This document shows, piece after piece, positions 43,287 to 51,296 of a DNA stretch of 64,000 nt. The translations under genes were made by a program, and so were the position numbers. The notes under the pieces are model-generated. The model did not search any database, was not told the origin of the DNA, and was given only the letters and a program-made list of their open reading frames with translations. Origin of the DNA: JBEEPE01 sp964489645 (GTDB taxonomy: Bacteria; Verrucomicrobiota; Verrucomicrobiia; Chthoniobacterales; Chthoniobacteraceae). Where the stretch lies: the NCBI GenBank assembly GCA_964489645.1, contig CAZAZT010000003.1, positions 6,482-70,481 on the forward strand. Direction: 5' to 3'. Position 1 is the first letter of the stretch, and the number at the start of each line of letters is the position of its first letter.

Positions 43287-44183
43287 TCAGGGGTGATTGG
43301 GGGCGGCGCGAAAGCTGGAGGGGGTTTTTCCTGTGTGAGTTCGGAAGCTCCTGTTGAAGAAGGTGAGTTGCGAGAAGCCGCAGCCTAGGGCGATGTCGAG
43401 GACGGATCGGTTGGTGGTACGAAGTTCGGTCATGGCGGCTTGGATGCGCAGTTGGGTGAGGTGTGCGGAGAGAGGTTTACCGGAGTGACGGAGGAATTGT
43501 CGGGAGAAGGTTGCTTTGCTCATCCCGGTGAGTTGGAGGAGTTCGGCGAGGCGGATGGGTTTTCGGAAGTTGGCGTGGACGAAACGGATAGCTTCGGTGA
43601 TGGACTGTTGGTGGCGCGAGGTTGCGGGGAGATCGAACGGGCGTGAGGAGAGGGTTTTGAGGTCGCGAGGATCTGAGTAATGGATGGCGGCGAGGGTGCG
43701 GAACCAGAGCCCGAGTCGGTCTGGGCCGGAGCTTCCGGCGAGGTGTTGTAGCGAGGGGATCACGAGTTTTGCGGTTCGCCCGCAGATGTGCAGGCCGCGG
43801 CGAGCGTGGTCGAAGAGTTGTGCGAGGGGTTGGGATTCGGGGAGTGCCCATATGGCGTGAGAGGGGGGGAACTCCCATTGGACACTGATGCCGGAGGAGT
43901 CGCCACGGACGGACCAGTAGTGGGGGAGGCGTTCGCCGAGGAGGGTGATGTCGCCTGGTTCGAAGGGGCTGATGTGGTCACCGACGAAACGTGTGCCGCA
44001 TCCGGATGTGAACAGGGTGAGCTCCATGGCTGAGTGGTAATGCCAGTGAAGTCCTTCGCCGCGTTGGCGTTGCGTGCGACCGTTTCCGAGCAGCGTCTCG
44101 ATTTCCAGAAGCGAGCGGTTCCAGCGGATGACACGGAGAGATTGGCCTGAGGGCGTTTCGATGCGTTCGCGTTGGGCGCGCAT
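43287..44183 (-). CDS. AraC-family transcription regulator
   Basis: A 298-residue regulator: an N-terminal cupin-like sensor domain (LHWHYHSAMELTLF, ... GDHISPFEPGDITLLG) and a C-terminal double helix-turn-helix of the AraC type, recognisable by LAELLQLTGMSKATFSRQF and the second helix block IALGCGFSQLTFFNRSF. Such proteins usually bind a sugar and activate catabolic genes. It is divergent from the isomerase/aldolase pair, with 134 bases between the starts, so it very probably controls them. The frame extends upstream, but ATG 44183 gives the natural start of the cupin domain. Confidence 0.9.
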   Translation of the reverse strand: MRAQRERIETPSGQSLRVIRWNRSLLEIETLLGNGRTQRQRGEGLHWHYHSAMELTLFTSGCGTRFVGDHISPFEPGDITLLGERLPHYWSVRGDSSGISVQWEFPPSHAIWALPESQPLAQLFDHARRGLHICGRTAKLVIPSLQHLAGSSGPDRLGLWFRTLAAIHYSDPRDLKTLSSRPFDLPATSRHQQSITEAIRFVHANFRKPIRLAELLQLTGMSKATFSRQFLRHSGKPLSAHLTQLRIQAAMTELRTTNRSVLDIALGCGFSQLTFFNRSFRTHTGKTPSSFRAAPNHP

Positions 44184-44317
44184 TCTGACGTTTTTGCATG
44201 GATGCGGATTGGGAGCAACTGGACGGAATGAAAAGGAGGATTTTTTGAGATAAAAGTGTCGGCCGATGTGACGGAAGGGGATGGAGTGTGAGTGTTCGTG
44301 GGACGTAGACTTTTGGG
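44184..44317. promoter_or_regulatory. Divergent regulatory region between the AraC gene and the isomerase gene
   Basis: 134 bases between the start codons of a divergent regulator and catabolic pair. GACGGAA occurs twice (44222-44228 and 44270-44276), 48 bases apart on the same strand. An AT-rich TTTTTTGAGATAAAA (44241-44255) lies between them and may hold a -10 element. These are only candidates for AraC half-sites and a promoter; AraC operators cannot be predicted with confidence from one sequence. Confidence 0.35.
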
Positions 44318-45367
44318 ATGAGTATCCCTGTGACATATCGGTTTTCTTTTGGGCCATGGAACATCAGCGAGGGCGGGGATCCGTTCGGTCCGGATGTACG
44401 GAAGGCGTATGAGCATGGTGAGAAGTTCGCGTTGTACCGGAAGCTGGGCTTTGAGGGGGTCCAGTTGCATGACGACGACGTGGTGCCGGGGATGGATGGG
44501 TTGAGTGATGGGCAGGTTTTGGAGCGTGCGGAGAAGTTCGGGCGGATGTTGAAGGATGAGGGGTTGGTGCCTGAGTTTGTGGCGCCGCGGTTGTGGTTTG
44601 CTGAGGGGACGATTGATGGGGGTTACACGGCGAACAGTCCGCGCGACCGGGAGTTTGCGTGGGAGCGGACGCGTCGAAGCGTGGAGATCGCGCGGGCGAT
44701 TGGGAGCAAAGCGATCGTTTTGTGGTTGGCGCGTGAGGGGACGTACATCCGGGAGGCGAAGGATGCGCGGTTGGCGTATCAGCGGTTATTGGAGACGGTG
44801 AACCGCATCTTGGATCTGGATCCGAGCGTTGAGATCTGGATTGAGCCTAAGCCGAATGAGCCGACGGATCTTGCGTATGTACCGACGATGGGGCACGCGT
44901 TGACGCTGGCGTATGCGTCGAAGGATCACGCGCGGGTGAAGGGTTTGGTGGAGTCTGCGCATGCGCTTTTGGCGGGGTTGGATCCATCGGACGAGATGGC
45001 GTTCGCTTTGGCGCACGGGAAGCTTGGCAGCGTCCATCTGAACGACCAGAACGGCTTGAAGTACGATCAGGACAAGTGTTTTGGGTCCACGAACTTGCGT
45101 GTTTGCTTCAATCAGGTGCGAGTTCTGGAGGAGGGCGGGTACGGGCGAAAAGGGGAGTTCATCGGTCTGGATGTGAAGGCGATGCGGACGCAGAAGGGAT
45201 GGCCGGTGACGGTGCATTTGGAGAACAGTCGCCGCACGTTTTTGCATTTGGTGGACAAGGTGCGTTCGGTGGATGGAGGTTTGGTGCAGCAGTACCGCGA
45301 TGCGCGGGATTATGAGGCGTTGGATGCGTACATTTTGGCGCATTNNNNNNNNNNGATGGGGGTTTGA
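44318..45367 (+). CDS. Xylose-isomerase-like sugar isomerase with altered metal ligand (contains 10-N gap)
   Basis: A TIM-barrel aldose-ketose isomerase clearly related to class I (Streptomyces-type) xylose isomerase. The order of key residues matches: H51 (LHDDD), W136 (LWLAREG), E176 and K178 (IEPKPNEP), E212 and H215 (VESAH), D250 and D252 (KYDQD) and D285. One metal ligand differs: where xylose isomerases have Asp in HIDLN, this has His (H240, SVHLN). Known rhamnose isomerases also carry a His at that site, so the sugar may be L-rhamnose-like rather than xylose. The last four codons before the stop fall after 10 N (45345-45354), so the C-terminus is uncertain. A class I aldolase gene follows. 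Confidence 0.85.
   Translation: MSIPVTYRFSFGPWNISEGGDPFGPDVRKAYEHGEKFALYRKLGFEGVQLHDDDVVPGMDGLSDGQVLERAEKFGRMLKDEGLVPEFVAPRLWFAEGTIDGGYTANSPRDREFAWERTRRSVEIARAIGSKAIVLWLAREGTYIREAKDARLAYQRLLETVNRILDLDPSVEIWIEPKPNEPTDLAYVPTMGHALTLAYASKDHARVKGLVESAHALLAGLDPSDEMAFALAHGKLGSVHLNDQNGLKYDQDKCFGSTNLRVCFNQVRVLEEGGYGRKGEFIGLDVKAMRTQKGWPVTVHLENSRRTFLHLVDKVRSVDGGLVQQYRDARDYEALDAYILAHXXXXMGV
45345..45354. other. Assembly gap of 10 N near the isomerase 3' end
   Basis: Ten N lie 10-13 bases before the putative isomerase stop (45365-45367). If the gap length is not exactly 10, the stop codon and the overlap with the aldolase gene could both be different. Confidence 0.99.
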
Positions 45368-45390
45368 GCGAGGCCATTTTGGATGATGCT

Positions 45391-46221
45391 ATGAAATCGT
45401 TTCGATTGAATCGGATGTTCAACGGCCAGTCGGGCCGGTGTTTTGATGTGGCGGTGGACCATGGATTTTTCAATCAACCGGGATTTTTGCAGGGGATTGA
45501 GGACATTGCAGGGGCGGTACGGACATTGGTGGATGCGGCGCCGGATGCGATCCAGTTGACGGTGGGGCAGGCGAGGCATTTGCAGTCGGTACCGGGCAAG
45601 AACCGTCCGGCGTTGGTGTTGCGCACGGATGCGGCGAATGTGTACGGCAAGGAGCTTCCTGCGACGCGTTTCAGCGCGATGATCGAGGAAACGATGCTGC
45701 AGGCTGTGCGGTTAGATGCGGCCTGTGTGTGTGTGAATCTGTTCCAGATCCCTGGGGCTCCGGAGGTGCATGCGCAGTGTGTGGAGAACATCATGCGTCT
45801 GAAGCCGCAGTCCGATTTCTATCAGATGCCGATGATGGTGGAGCCATTGGTTTTCCGTCCGAACCACGAGGCGGGTGGGTACATGGTGGATGGGGACACG
45901 GAGAAGGTGGTGCATTTGGTTCGGCAAGCGGTGGAGCTTGGGGCGGATGTGATCAAGGCGGATCCGACGGATCAGGTGTCGGATTATCATCGGGTGATCC
46001 GGGTTGCTGGGGGGATACCGGTTTTGGTGCGGGGCGGAGGGCGGGTGAGTGATCGTGAGATCTTGGAGCGGACGGCTGCGTTATTGGCGCAGGGCGCTTC
46101 GGGGATCGTTTACGGGCGGAACATCATCCAGCATCCGAGTCCGAAAGGGATCACGCGTGCGTTGATGGGGATGGTCCATGACGGGTTGGATGTGGACGCG
46201 GCGTTGGCATTGATCGGTTGA
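45391..46221 (+). CDS. Class I aldolase (DeoC/FbaB/LsrF family)
   Basis: A 276-residue TIM-barrel Schiff-base aldolase. The Schiff-base lysine is K189 in DVIKADPTD, placed as in FbaB and LsrF. Conserved features are AVDHGFF, an LVLRTDAAN strand, VCVNLFQIPG, and GGIPVLVRGGG with the SGIVYGRNI segment near the C-terminus (a phosphate- or carboxylate-binding loop). I use ATG 45391; a TTG at 45364 would overlap the isomerase stop and add 9 residues. Without a kinase in the cluster, the substrate could be a non-phosphorylated ketose or one phosphorylated by a kinase encoded elsewhere. A terminator follows 28 bases after the stop. Confidence 0.85.
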   Translation: MKSFRLNRMFNGQSGRCFDVAVDHGFFNQPGFLQGIEDIAGAVRTLVDAAPDAIQLTVGQARHLQSVPGKNRPALVLRTDAANVYGKELPATRFSAMIEETMLQAVRLDAACVCVNLFQIPGAPEVHAQCVENIMRLKPQSDFYQMPMMVEPLVFRPNHEAGGYMVDGDTEKVVHLVRQAVELGADVIKADPTDQVSDYHRVIRVAGGIPVLVRGGGRVSDREILERTAALLAQGASGIVYGRNIIQHPSPKGITRALMGMVHDGLDVDAALALIG

Positions 46222-46248
46222 CCGCTTCGAGCATCGTTCAGCGGAGGG

Positions 46249-46280
46249 CGGCCTGACATCGTGCAGGCCGTTCATTTTCT
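46249..46280 (+). terminator. Intrinsic terminator after the aldolase gene
   Basis: A perfect 7-bp stem CGGCCTG/CAGGCCG (46249-46255 and 46264-46270) has an 8-base loop and is followed by TTCATTTTCT. It lies 28-59 bases past the aldolase stop in a convergent intergenic space of 83 bases. Confidence 0.6.
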
Positions 46281-46304
46281 TAGGGGAAGGGGATCCTGGG
46301 AGGT

Positions 46305-47615
46305 TCAACTGAGCCCGTCGAGCGGGCCGGTTGCGCTACTGAATCGGTCCAGTTCGAGGCCGCTTTTTTGCAGCATGGAAGTGTAGAGATTGGAGAGGGG
46401 TTGTTGGAACTGGCCCATCAGCGGGATTTTTTTGTCCGCGTTCTTTTTCGATTCACCGGCTTCGAGTTCTGCTCGCACTTCGTCGAGGTACGGAGCGTTG
46501 AAGGCGAGGTGTTGACCGTGTCGGAATCCGCCTCCGGCGAGGATGACGGGGAGGTTGTAGGTCCAGTGGGTGTTCCCGTCGCGCAAGTTGCTGGTCATCA
46601 TGACCATGGTGGAATCGAGGATGTTCCGGGTCCCTTCCTTGGCGCTCTTGAGTTTCGACAGAAGACTTCCGAAAGCCTGGATGAGATCGACTTCAACTTG
46701 GCGACATGCGGCGAGTTTCTTCGGTTCCTTGCCGTGATGCGACAGGTCGTGATGCATCCCGAAGGTCATGAGACTCACGGCGCGGGTTGAGTCGGTGACG
46801 AGGGCGAGGTGGATCATGTCAATCATCAGCTGGAACTTGGCTTTTTGCTGTTGATTATCGGAGATGTCTTTCGGTTCGTTGCCGATGGGGGCTGGTTTGG
46901 GGCGGTTGACCCATTCGCGGGACATCTGGAGTTGGCGTTCCACATCGCGCACGGATTCGAAGTATTCATCGACGCGTTGTTTATCGGCGTGGCTGATGCG
47001 ATTGGAGAGGTGTTTTGCGCGGTCCCCGACGAGATCGAGCATGCTGCGGCCTTCGTCGATCCGACGGAGTTCTGCATCCATCTCGGCGGGGGTCGCTGCG
47101 AGGAAGAGCTTTTTGAAAACGGCGGAGGGTTGGCTGATGGCGGGTATGGAGACGCCGTTTGCGGTGACGGAGAGCGACGGGCCTTGGGTGGTGAGCGGGA
47201 GGCTTTCGTAGCGTGTTGCGCCTCGGAATTTTGCGGCGAAGGCTTGGTCGACCGAGATGGTGTTCTTGAGGTTGTGCGAGTAATCGGGGTAGGGGGCTCC
47301 GGTGAGCATGACGGCTTCGGCTTTGTGCCCGCCGCCGCCGGTGTTCGGGTGACTGAGGCCGGTGATGACGGTGAAGTCCTCGCGAAAGTCTGCGAGATGG
47401 GAGAGGTGGGAAGGCAGGGTGTAGTTGCGTCCGGCGGTCAGGGGGACGAATGCGGTGGGGTCGAATCCGAAGGGTACGCCGATGCAGATCATGCGGCGTG
47501 GAGATCCGTCGGGGGAGTTTGTGGCGGAAGGGGCGGCCTGCATGGACTCGAGGAAGGGCAGTGCGAGAGCGATGCTGGAGTTCCGGAGAAAGAGGCGACG
47601 GGGTATGGGAGTCAT
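46305..47615 (-). CDS. DUF1552 protein with Tat leader
   Basis: A 436-residue protein of PF07586. Its Tat-type leader is RRLFLRNSSIALALPFLE. Family motifs follow: FVPLTAGRNYTLPSHLSHL, VITGLSHPNTGGGGHKAEA, YESLPL, and VTDSTRAVSLMTFGMHHDLS, then the late MGQFQQPLSNLYTSML. DUF1552 proteins are the standard partner of the DUF1592-type cytochrome encoded just upstream (5 bases away), as DUF1501 is for DUF1549/DUF1553. The function is unknown. The ATG at 47615 is chosen because upstream sequence in the same frame has no family resemblance. Confidence 0.92.
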   Translation of the reverse strand: MTPIPRRLFLRNSSIALALPFLESMQAAPSATNSPDGSPRRMICIGVPFGFDPTAFVPLTAGRNYTLPSHLSHLADFREDFTVITGLSHPNTGGGGHKAEAVMLTGAPYPDYSHNLKNTISVDQAFAAKFRGATRYESLPLTTQGPSLSVTANGVSIPAISQPSAVFKKLFLAATPAEMDAELRRIDEGRSMLDLVGDRAKHLSNRISHADKQRVDEYFESVRDVERQLQMSREWVNRPKPAPIGNEPKDISDNQQQKAKFQLMIDMIHLALVTDSTRAVSLMTFGMHHDLSHHGKEPKKLAACRQVEVDLIQAFGSLLSKLKSAKEGTRNILDSTMVMMTSNLRDGNTHWTYNLPVILAGGGFRHGQHLAFNAPYLDEVRAELEAGESKKNADKKIPLMGQFQQPLSNLYTSMLQKSGLELDRFSSATGPLDGLS

Positions 47616-47620
47616 GGGGG

Positions 47621-50203
47621 TTACTTTTGGTTGAACGTTTGGCTTTGCACGATGGCGAGGAGGATGGATCTGACGCCGAACTCGGATGTCTTGGCTCGGT
47701 TGAGAATGTCGTCGAGAGATTGTTCGTCTCCGGCTTCGCAACTGACGCCTGTGGCGAAGGTCAGAAGTTTTCTGGCGAGGTTGCGGGCGATCAGTTCGTG
47801 ACGTGATGCGAGCGCGGTTTTGTAGGCACGGACATCGGCCAGAGCGGTTCCGTTTGGAAGTTCGCAGCGAGTGTCCACTGGGGGACCTTTGAGGTATTTG
47901 ACGGTTCCGTAGTTTGCTCCGAAGAATGCGCGGGCATCTGAGATGGGGAGTTTTTGGCCTGTCTCGGTTGTGCGATAGAAGGTGCGATGTCGGCCGATGG
48001 GATCGAACGATTCGAGAACGAATCCTGGAGGATCGATCTTTTGATGACACCCTGCGCACGTCTTGGAGGATTGGTGTTTTTCGAGTTGTTCGCGGATGGT
48101 GGTTGCGCCGCGCGTATCGGGTTCGATGGACCCTGCGTTGGGAGGAGGCGGAGGGGCAGGGGTTCCGAGGATCCGTTCGAGCAACCAGACACCGCGGAGG
48201 ACTGGGGAGGTGTTGGCGCCATTTGCGGTGACTTTCAGGATGCTTGCGTGGGTGAGGATGCCGCCTCTGACGCTGTCTGGCGGTAGGTCGATCCGTTGGA
48301 GTGCGGCGCCGCGGACGGCGGGCAGTTCGTAGTGCTCGGCGAGTCGCTGATTCAGGAAGGTGTGTGAGGCTGAGACGAGGAGTTTTGCGGGGAGGTTCCG
48401 ATCGACGGCATCGCGGAAGTAGGCTCGCGTCTCTTTGACGACGGAGTCATGGAGGAGGATGTCTTGGCGACCGTCGGAGATGCTCTCGAAGTATTCGGGG
48501 AAGAGGTCTCGGTCTGGCGTGGTGGCGTCGATTTCCCGGAGGTTGAGCCATTGGGCTAGGAAGTCGTTGATGAATCGGTCGAAGCGGGGGGATTTCATCA
48601 TCCGCTCGGCTTCGCGGCGCAGGACATCTGGCTTCATGAGTTCGCCGGTTTCCGCGAGATTGCGCAGCGTGGCGTCTGGCGTGCTTCTCCAGAGGAAGTA
48701 GGAGAGGCGGGCGGCTCTTTCGTGAGGGGAGAGGAGGGGACCTTTTTCGACGAGGAACAGGAAGTCTGGAGAGCAGAGGATTGCGCGATGAGCGGCGTTG
48801 AAGGCGACTTCGGGGCATTCACCTTTGGCGAGTCGATCGGTGGCGATGGTGGTGTAGATCTCGACCTCTTCGTTCGTTGGCGGGCGACGGAATGCGCGTG
48901 CGATGAAAGGACGAAGGGTTGCTGCGATCGTGGTGCGTGGATCCTTGTCGGGCAATCGGATCGAGAGCGGGTCTTTGAGGGGGCGGGAAGCGCGGATGGG
49001 TTTGAGGATGTGGTCGGGGACACGAGCGGTCTTGGCGACCTCTGGTGTTGGTGCGAGTTGGGTGTCTGTGCCGTAGAGGAGTTGGTGTCCGCTGGGAGGC
49101 CATTGGTCGATGATCGGGCCGGTGATCTCGAGGGGTTTGATGACGATGGCAGGGCCGACGGTTTCGATGGGCGGGTTGGGGTTGTTGATGAAGTGCCAGC
49201 CTTTGGGGACTTTGTCGGGTTTATCGGGTAGGTAGACGCTGAAGCCAGCATCGGTCCGCGTCTTGGCCATGCGGTAGGGGGCGACGATGAGGGTTTCGCC
49301 GCGTTCGAAATGGCGTGTGATTTCGATGGATCGGTCTTGATTGAGGGGTGCGTCGAAGTGGCCGATGAGTTCGCGACGTTTTCCACCGGCCGAGGTCCAC
49401 ACGCTGTAGATGAGGTCTTCGTTGTTGGCGGTGTTTTGGGATTGGGTGGTGATGCGGATGCGATACCACCCGGGGTTGTCGCGGAGGATTGATTCGAACT
49501 GGCGGAGAGCGACTGGGACTTCGATATGGGTATCGAGGAAGAAGTGAAGGTTTTCGCCGTGCAACTGGCATTGGAGACGGTTGTGGAGGTAAGCGGACCA
49601 GGGTTTTTCTGCGTCGTGATTGAAGGCGAGGCGATGGGATTGCGTTTCGGGCTTTTGTTGGCGAACGCTTGCTGCGTCGAGGGCGCGGTCAGCGGCAGCT
49701 ATGTACTGTTGGATGTGGACTGGGGAGATGCTGAGTGCAGCGGATTGGTTCGCGAAACCGTCGCGCAGATCGTCTTCAGGGAGGAGGTCGCGCAGAGGTG
49801 TTTGGATACCGAGAAGATCGTGGAGCGTGTTCTCGTATTCCACGCGGTTGAGGCGGCGAGTTCGGACCCGCCCTGAGTTGTGGTGGCGGGATTCTGCTTC
49901 GGAGTGGAGTGCCTTTTTTAGGGAGCGGAGGGCGGCGTTCGATTCGGCGTGGGAGGGACGGTTCGAGCGTTGTTGAGGGGGCATCTCCTCGGACTGGACC
50001 CGGGCGAGCACGCGGCTCCATTGTTTGAGGGTGTCTGGGTTGGAGAGATCGTCGCTGAGGAGGTCTGCACGGAAATCGCCTTTGGTGGTGTCGGCGTCGT
50101 GGCAATCGGCGCAGTGTTTTTGGATGAACGATTTAGGGAGTTCGGCGGCGTGGAGGGCTGCGATGAAGGTGAGCGAGAGGAGGATGGCGAGGTGGCGCAT
50201 CAT
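47621..50203 (-). CDS. DUF1592-type (DUF1587/1588/1585/1595) cytochrome-like surface protein
   Basis: An 860-residue exported protein of the PSD family. It has signal peptide 1-19 and haem-type CADCH (31-35). The DUF1587 start is RTRRLNRVEYENTLHDLLG. A beta-sandwich of about 200 residues follows, then DUF1595/DUF1592 with RPFIARAFRRPPTNEEVE, LSYFLWRSTPDATL and FLAQWLNLREID, and DUF1588 with FLNQRLAEHYEL. A second haem-type motif, CAGCHQKIDPPGFVLESFD, precedes DUF1585. Such proteins are abundant in PVC genomes and their function is not established. The double ATG at 50203 and 50200 gives the signal peptide. The DUF1552 gene follows 5 bases downstream. Confidence 0.92.
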   Translation of the reverse strand: MMRHLAILLSLTFIAALHAAELPKSFIQKHCADCHDADTTKGDFRADLLSDDLSNPDTLKQWSRVLARVQSEEMPPQQRSNRPSHAESNAALRSLKKALHSEAESRHHNSGRVRTRRLNRVEYENTLHDLLGIQTPLRDLLPEDDLRDGFANQSAALSISPVHIQQYIAAADRALDAASVRQQKPETQSHRLAFNHDAEKPWSAYLHNRLQCQLHGENLHFFLDTHIEVPVALRQFESILRDNPGWYRIRITTQSQNTANNEDLIYSVWTSAGGKRRELIGHFDAPLNQDRSIEITRHFERGETLIVAPYRMAKTRTDAGFSVYLPDKPDKVPKGWHFINNPNPPIETVGPAIVIKPLEITGPIIDQWPPSGHQLLYGTDTQLAPTPEVAKTARVPDHILKPIRASRPLKDPLSIRLPDKDPRTTIAATLRPFIARAFRRPPTNEEVEIYTTIATDRLAKGECPEVAFNAAHRAILCSPDFLFLVEKGPLLSPHERAARLSYFLWRSTPDATLRNLAETGELMKPDVLRREAERMMKSPRFDRFINDFLAQWLNLREIDATTPDRDLFPEYFESISDGRQDILLHDSVVKETRAYFRDAVDRNLPAKLLVSASHTFLNQRLAEHYELPAVRGAALQRIDLPPDSVRGGILTHASILKVTANGANTSPVLRGVWLLERILGTPAPPPPPNAGSIEPDTRGATTIREQLEKHQSSKTCAGCHQKIDPPGFVLESFDPIGRHRTFYRTTETGQKLPISDARAFFGANYGTVKYLKGPPVDTRCELPNGTALADVRAYKTALASRHELIARNLARKLLTFATGVSCEAGDEQSLDDILNRAKTSEFGVRSILLAIVQSQTFNQK

Positions 50204-50358
50204 GGGGTGGTGCGAGGGGTGGACGGAGGGATGGCTTGGGTGAGGCGTAAAGCGTGCCGTTGGGGAGGGAGATGTGTCGATGTTCTGTGCGGCGATGGGT
50301 TGCGCGTGCGGGGAGGGACTGGCTTCTGTCTTGATTGGGGAGTGCGGTGCGAACAACG

Positions 50359-51258
50359 ATGGCGGTGTTGATGGCAAAGAGAACGAGCAAGCGGGGGGAT
50401 TCGGGGATGGCGCGCGGGCGTGAGCGTCGGGGGGTGGTGCCGGTGCGTTTATCGGTGGCGCGTGCGACGGTTTCGGGTTGGGACGATTTGATGCGTGGAC
50501 GGATCCGGGTGCCTTGGGTTGGGACGTTGCTCTTTTTGCCGATGTGTTTGGTGGGGTGGGTATTGAGTTTGGCGTTTTTCCGGACGTTCTCGAAGGTGTT
50601 GATCCCGGAGATCCGTGAGCGGGGGAACAACCTGTTATGGATGGCGTTGGGATTGTTGGGTTGGTTGATGGTGGTGTGTTTGGGGAAGGCGGTGATGGGG
50701 AGGTTGGTTGGATTGCGCGTTTATGTGTGGGCGCATGAGTGCACGCATCTGGTGTGGACGCTTTTGTCGGGGGGGCGTGCGCGTTTGGAGCGGGTTGGGC
50801 GGGATGGTGGCTCGATGCTGACGGATCGGACGAATCTGTTGATCGTGTTGTCGCCGTATTTTTATCCGCTTTTGACGGTGTTGGTTGTGATGTTGGCTCC
50901 CTTGGTGGGGTGGGGTGCGGAGCGGTATGGGGGGGGTACGGAGTGGCCTGTTCGGTTGGATGGATTGTTGTATGGGCTGATCGGGTTCACGTTGGGGCAT
51001 CATTACACGTTCACGGCGTATGTGTTACCGAAGGGTCAGAGCGATCTGGAGCATTATGGGCGGATGTTCTCGTTGGCGGTGATCTGGGTGATGAACGTGC
51101 TGGTGTTGACGGTGGTGCTGTTGATGTTGCCGCGCACGGCGCCGTTTGGGGTTTATTGGGGGGAGTTGGTGGAGAGTTTTGGTGTGGTGTCGGATGTTTT
51201 GGTGCCGTGGATGGAGCGGGTGTTTCAGACGGTTTCGGGTTGGTTGGTGTCGCGGTGA
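50359..51258 (+). CDS. Membrane HExxH (M50-like) metalloprotease-type protein
   Basis: A 299-residue integral membrane protein with about six hydrophobic helices (near 52-74, 92-112, 117-136, 159-183, 200-222 and 240-258). In the third lies HECTH (126-130), a zinc-binding HExxH motif, followed by GGRARLERVGRDGG, then LSPYFYPLLTVLV and an LDG triplet (200-202). This arrangement resembles the M50B-like families, where a membrane HExxH and a distal LDG complete the zinc site. The sequence is otherwise unfamiliar. ATG 50359 was chosen; other in-frame ATGs (50371, 50407) are possible. It lies 38 bases before a cyclic-nucleotide-gated channel gene on the same strand, probably cotranscribed. Confidence 0.7.
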   Translation: MAVLMAKRTSKRGDSGMARGRERRGVVPVRLSVARATVSGWDDLMRGRIRVPWVGTLLFLPMCLVGWVLSLAFFRTFSKVLIPEIRERGNNLLWMALGLLGWLMVVCLGKAVMGRLVGLRVYVWAHECTHLVWTLLSGGRARLERVGRDGGSMLTDRTNLLIVLSPYFYPLLTVLVVMLAPLVGWGAERYGGGTEWPVRLDGLLYGLIGFTLGHHYTFTAYVLPKGQSDLEHYGRMFSLAVIWVMNVLVLTVVLLMLPRTAPFGVYWGELVESFGVVSDVLVPWMERVFQTVSGWLVSR

Positions 51259-51296
51259 AGCGTGTTGATTGGCGGAGATTATGCTGAGAGCGCGGT

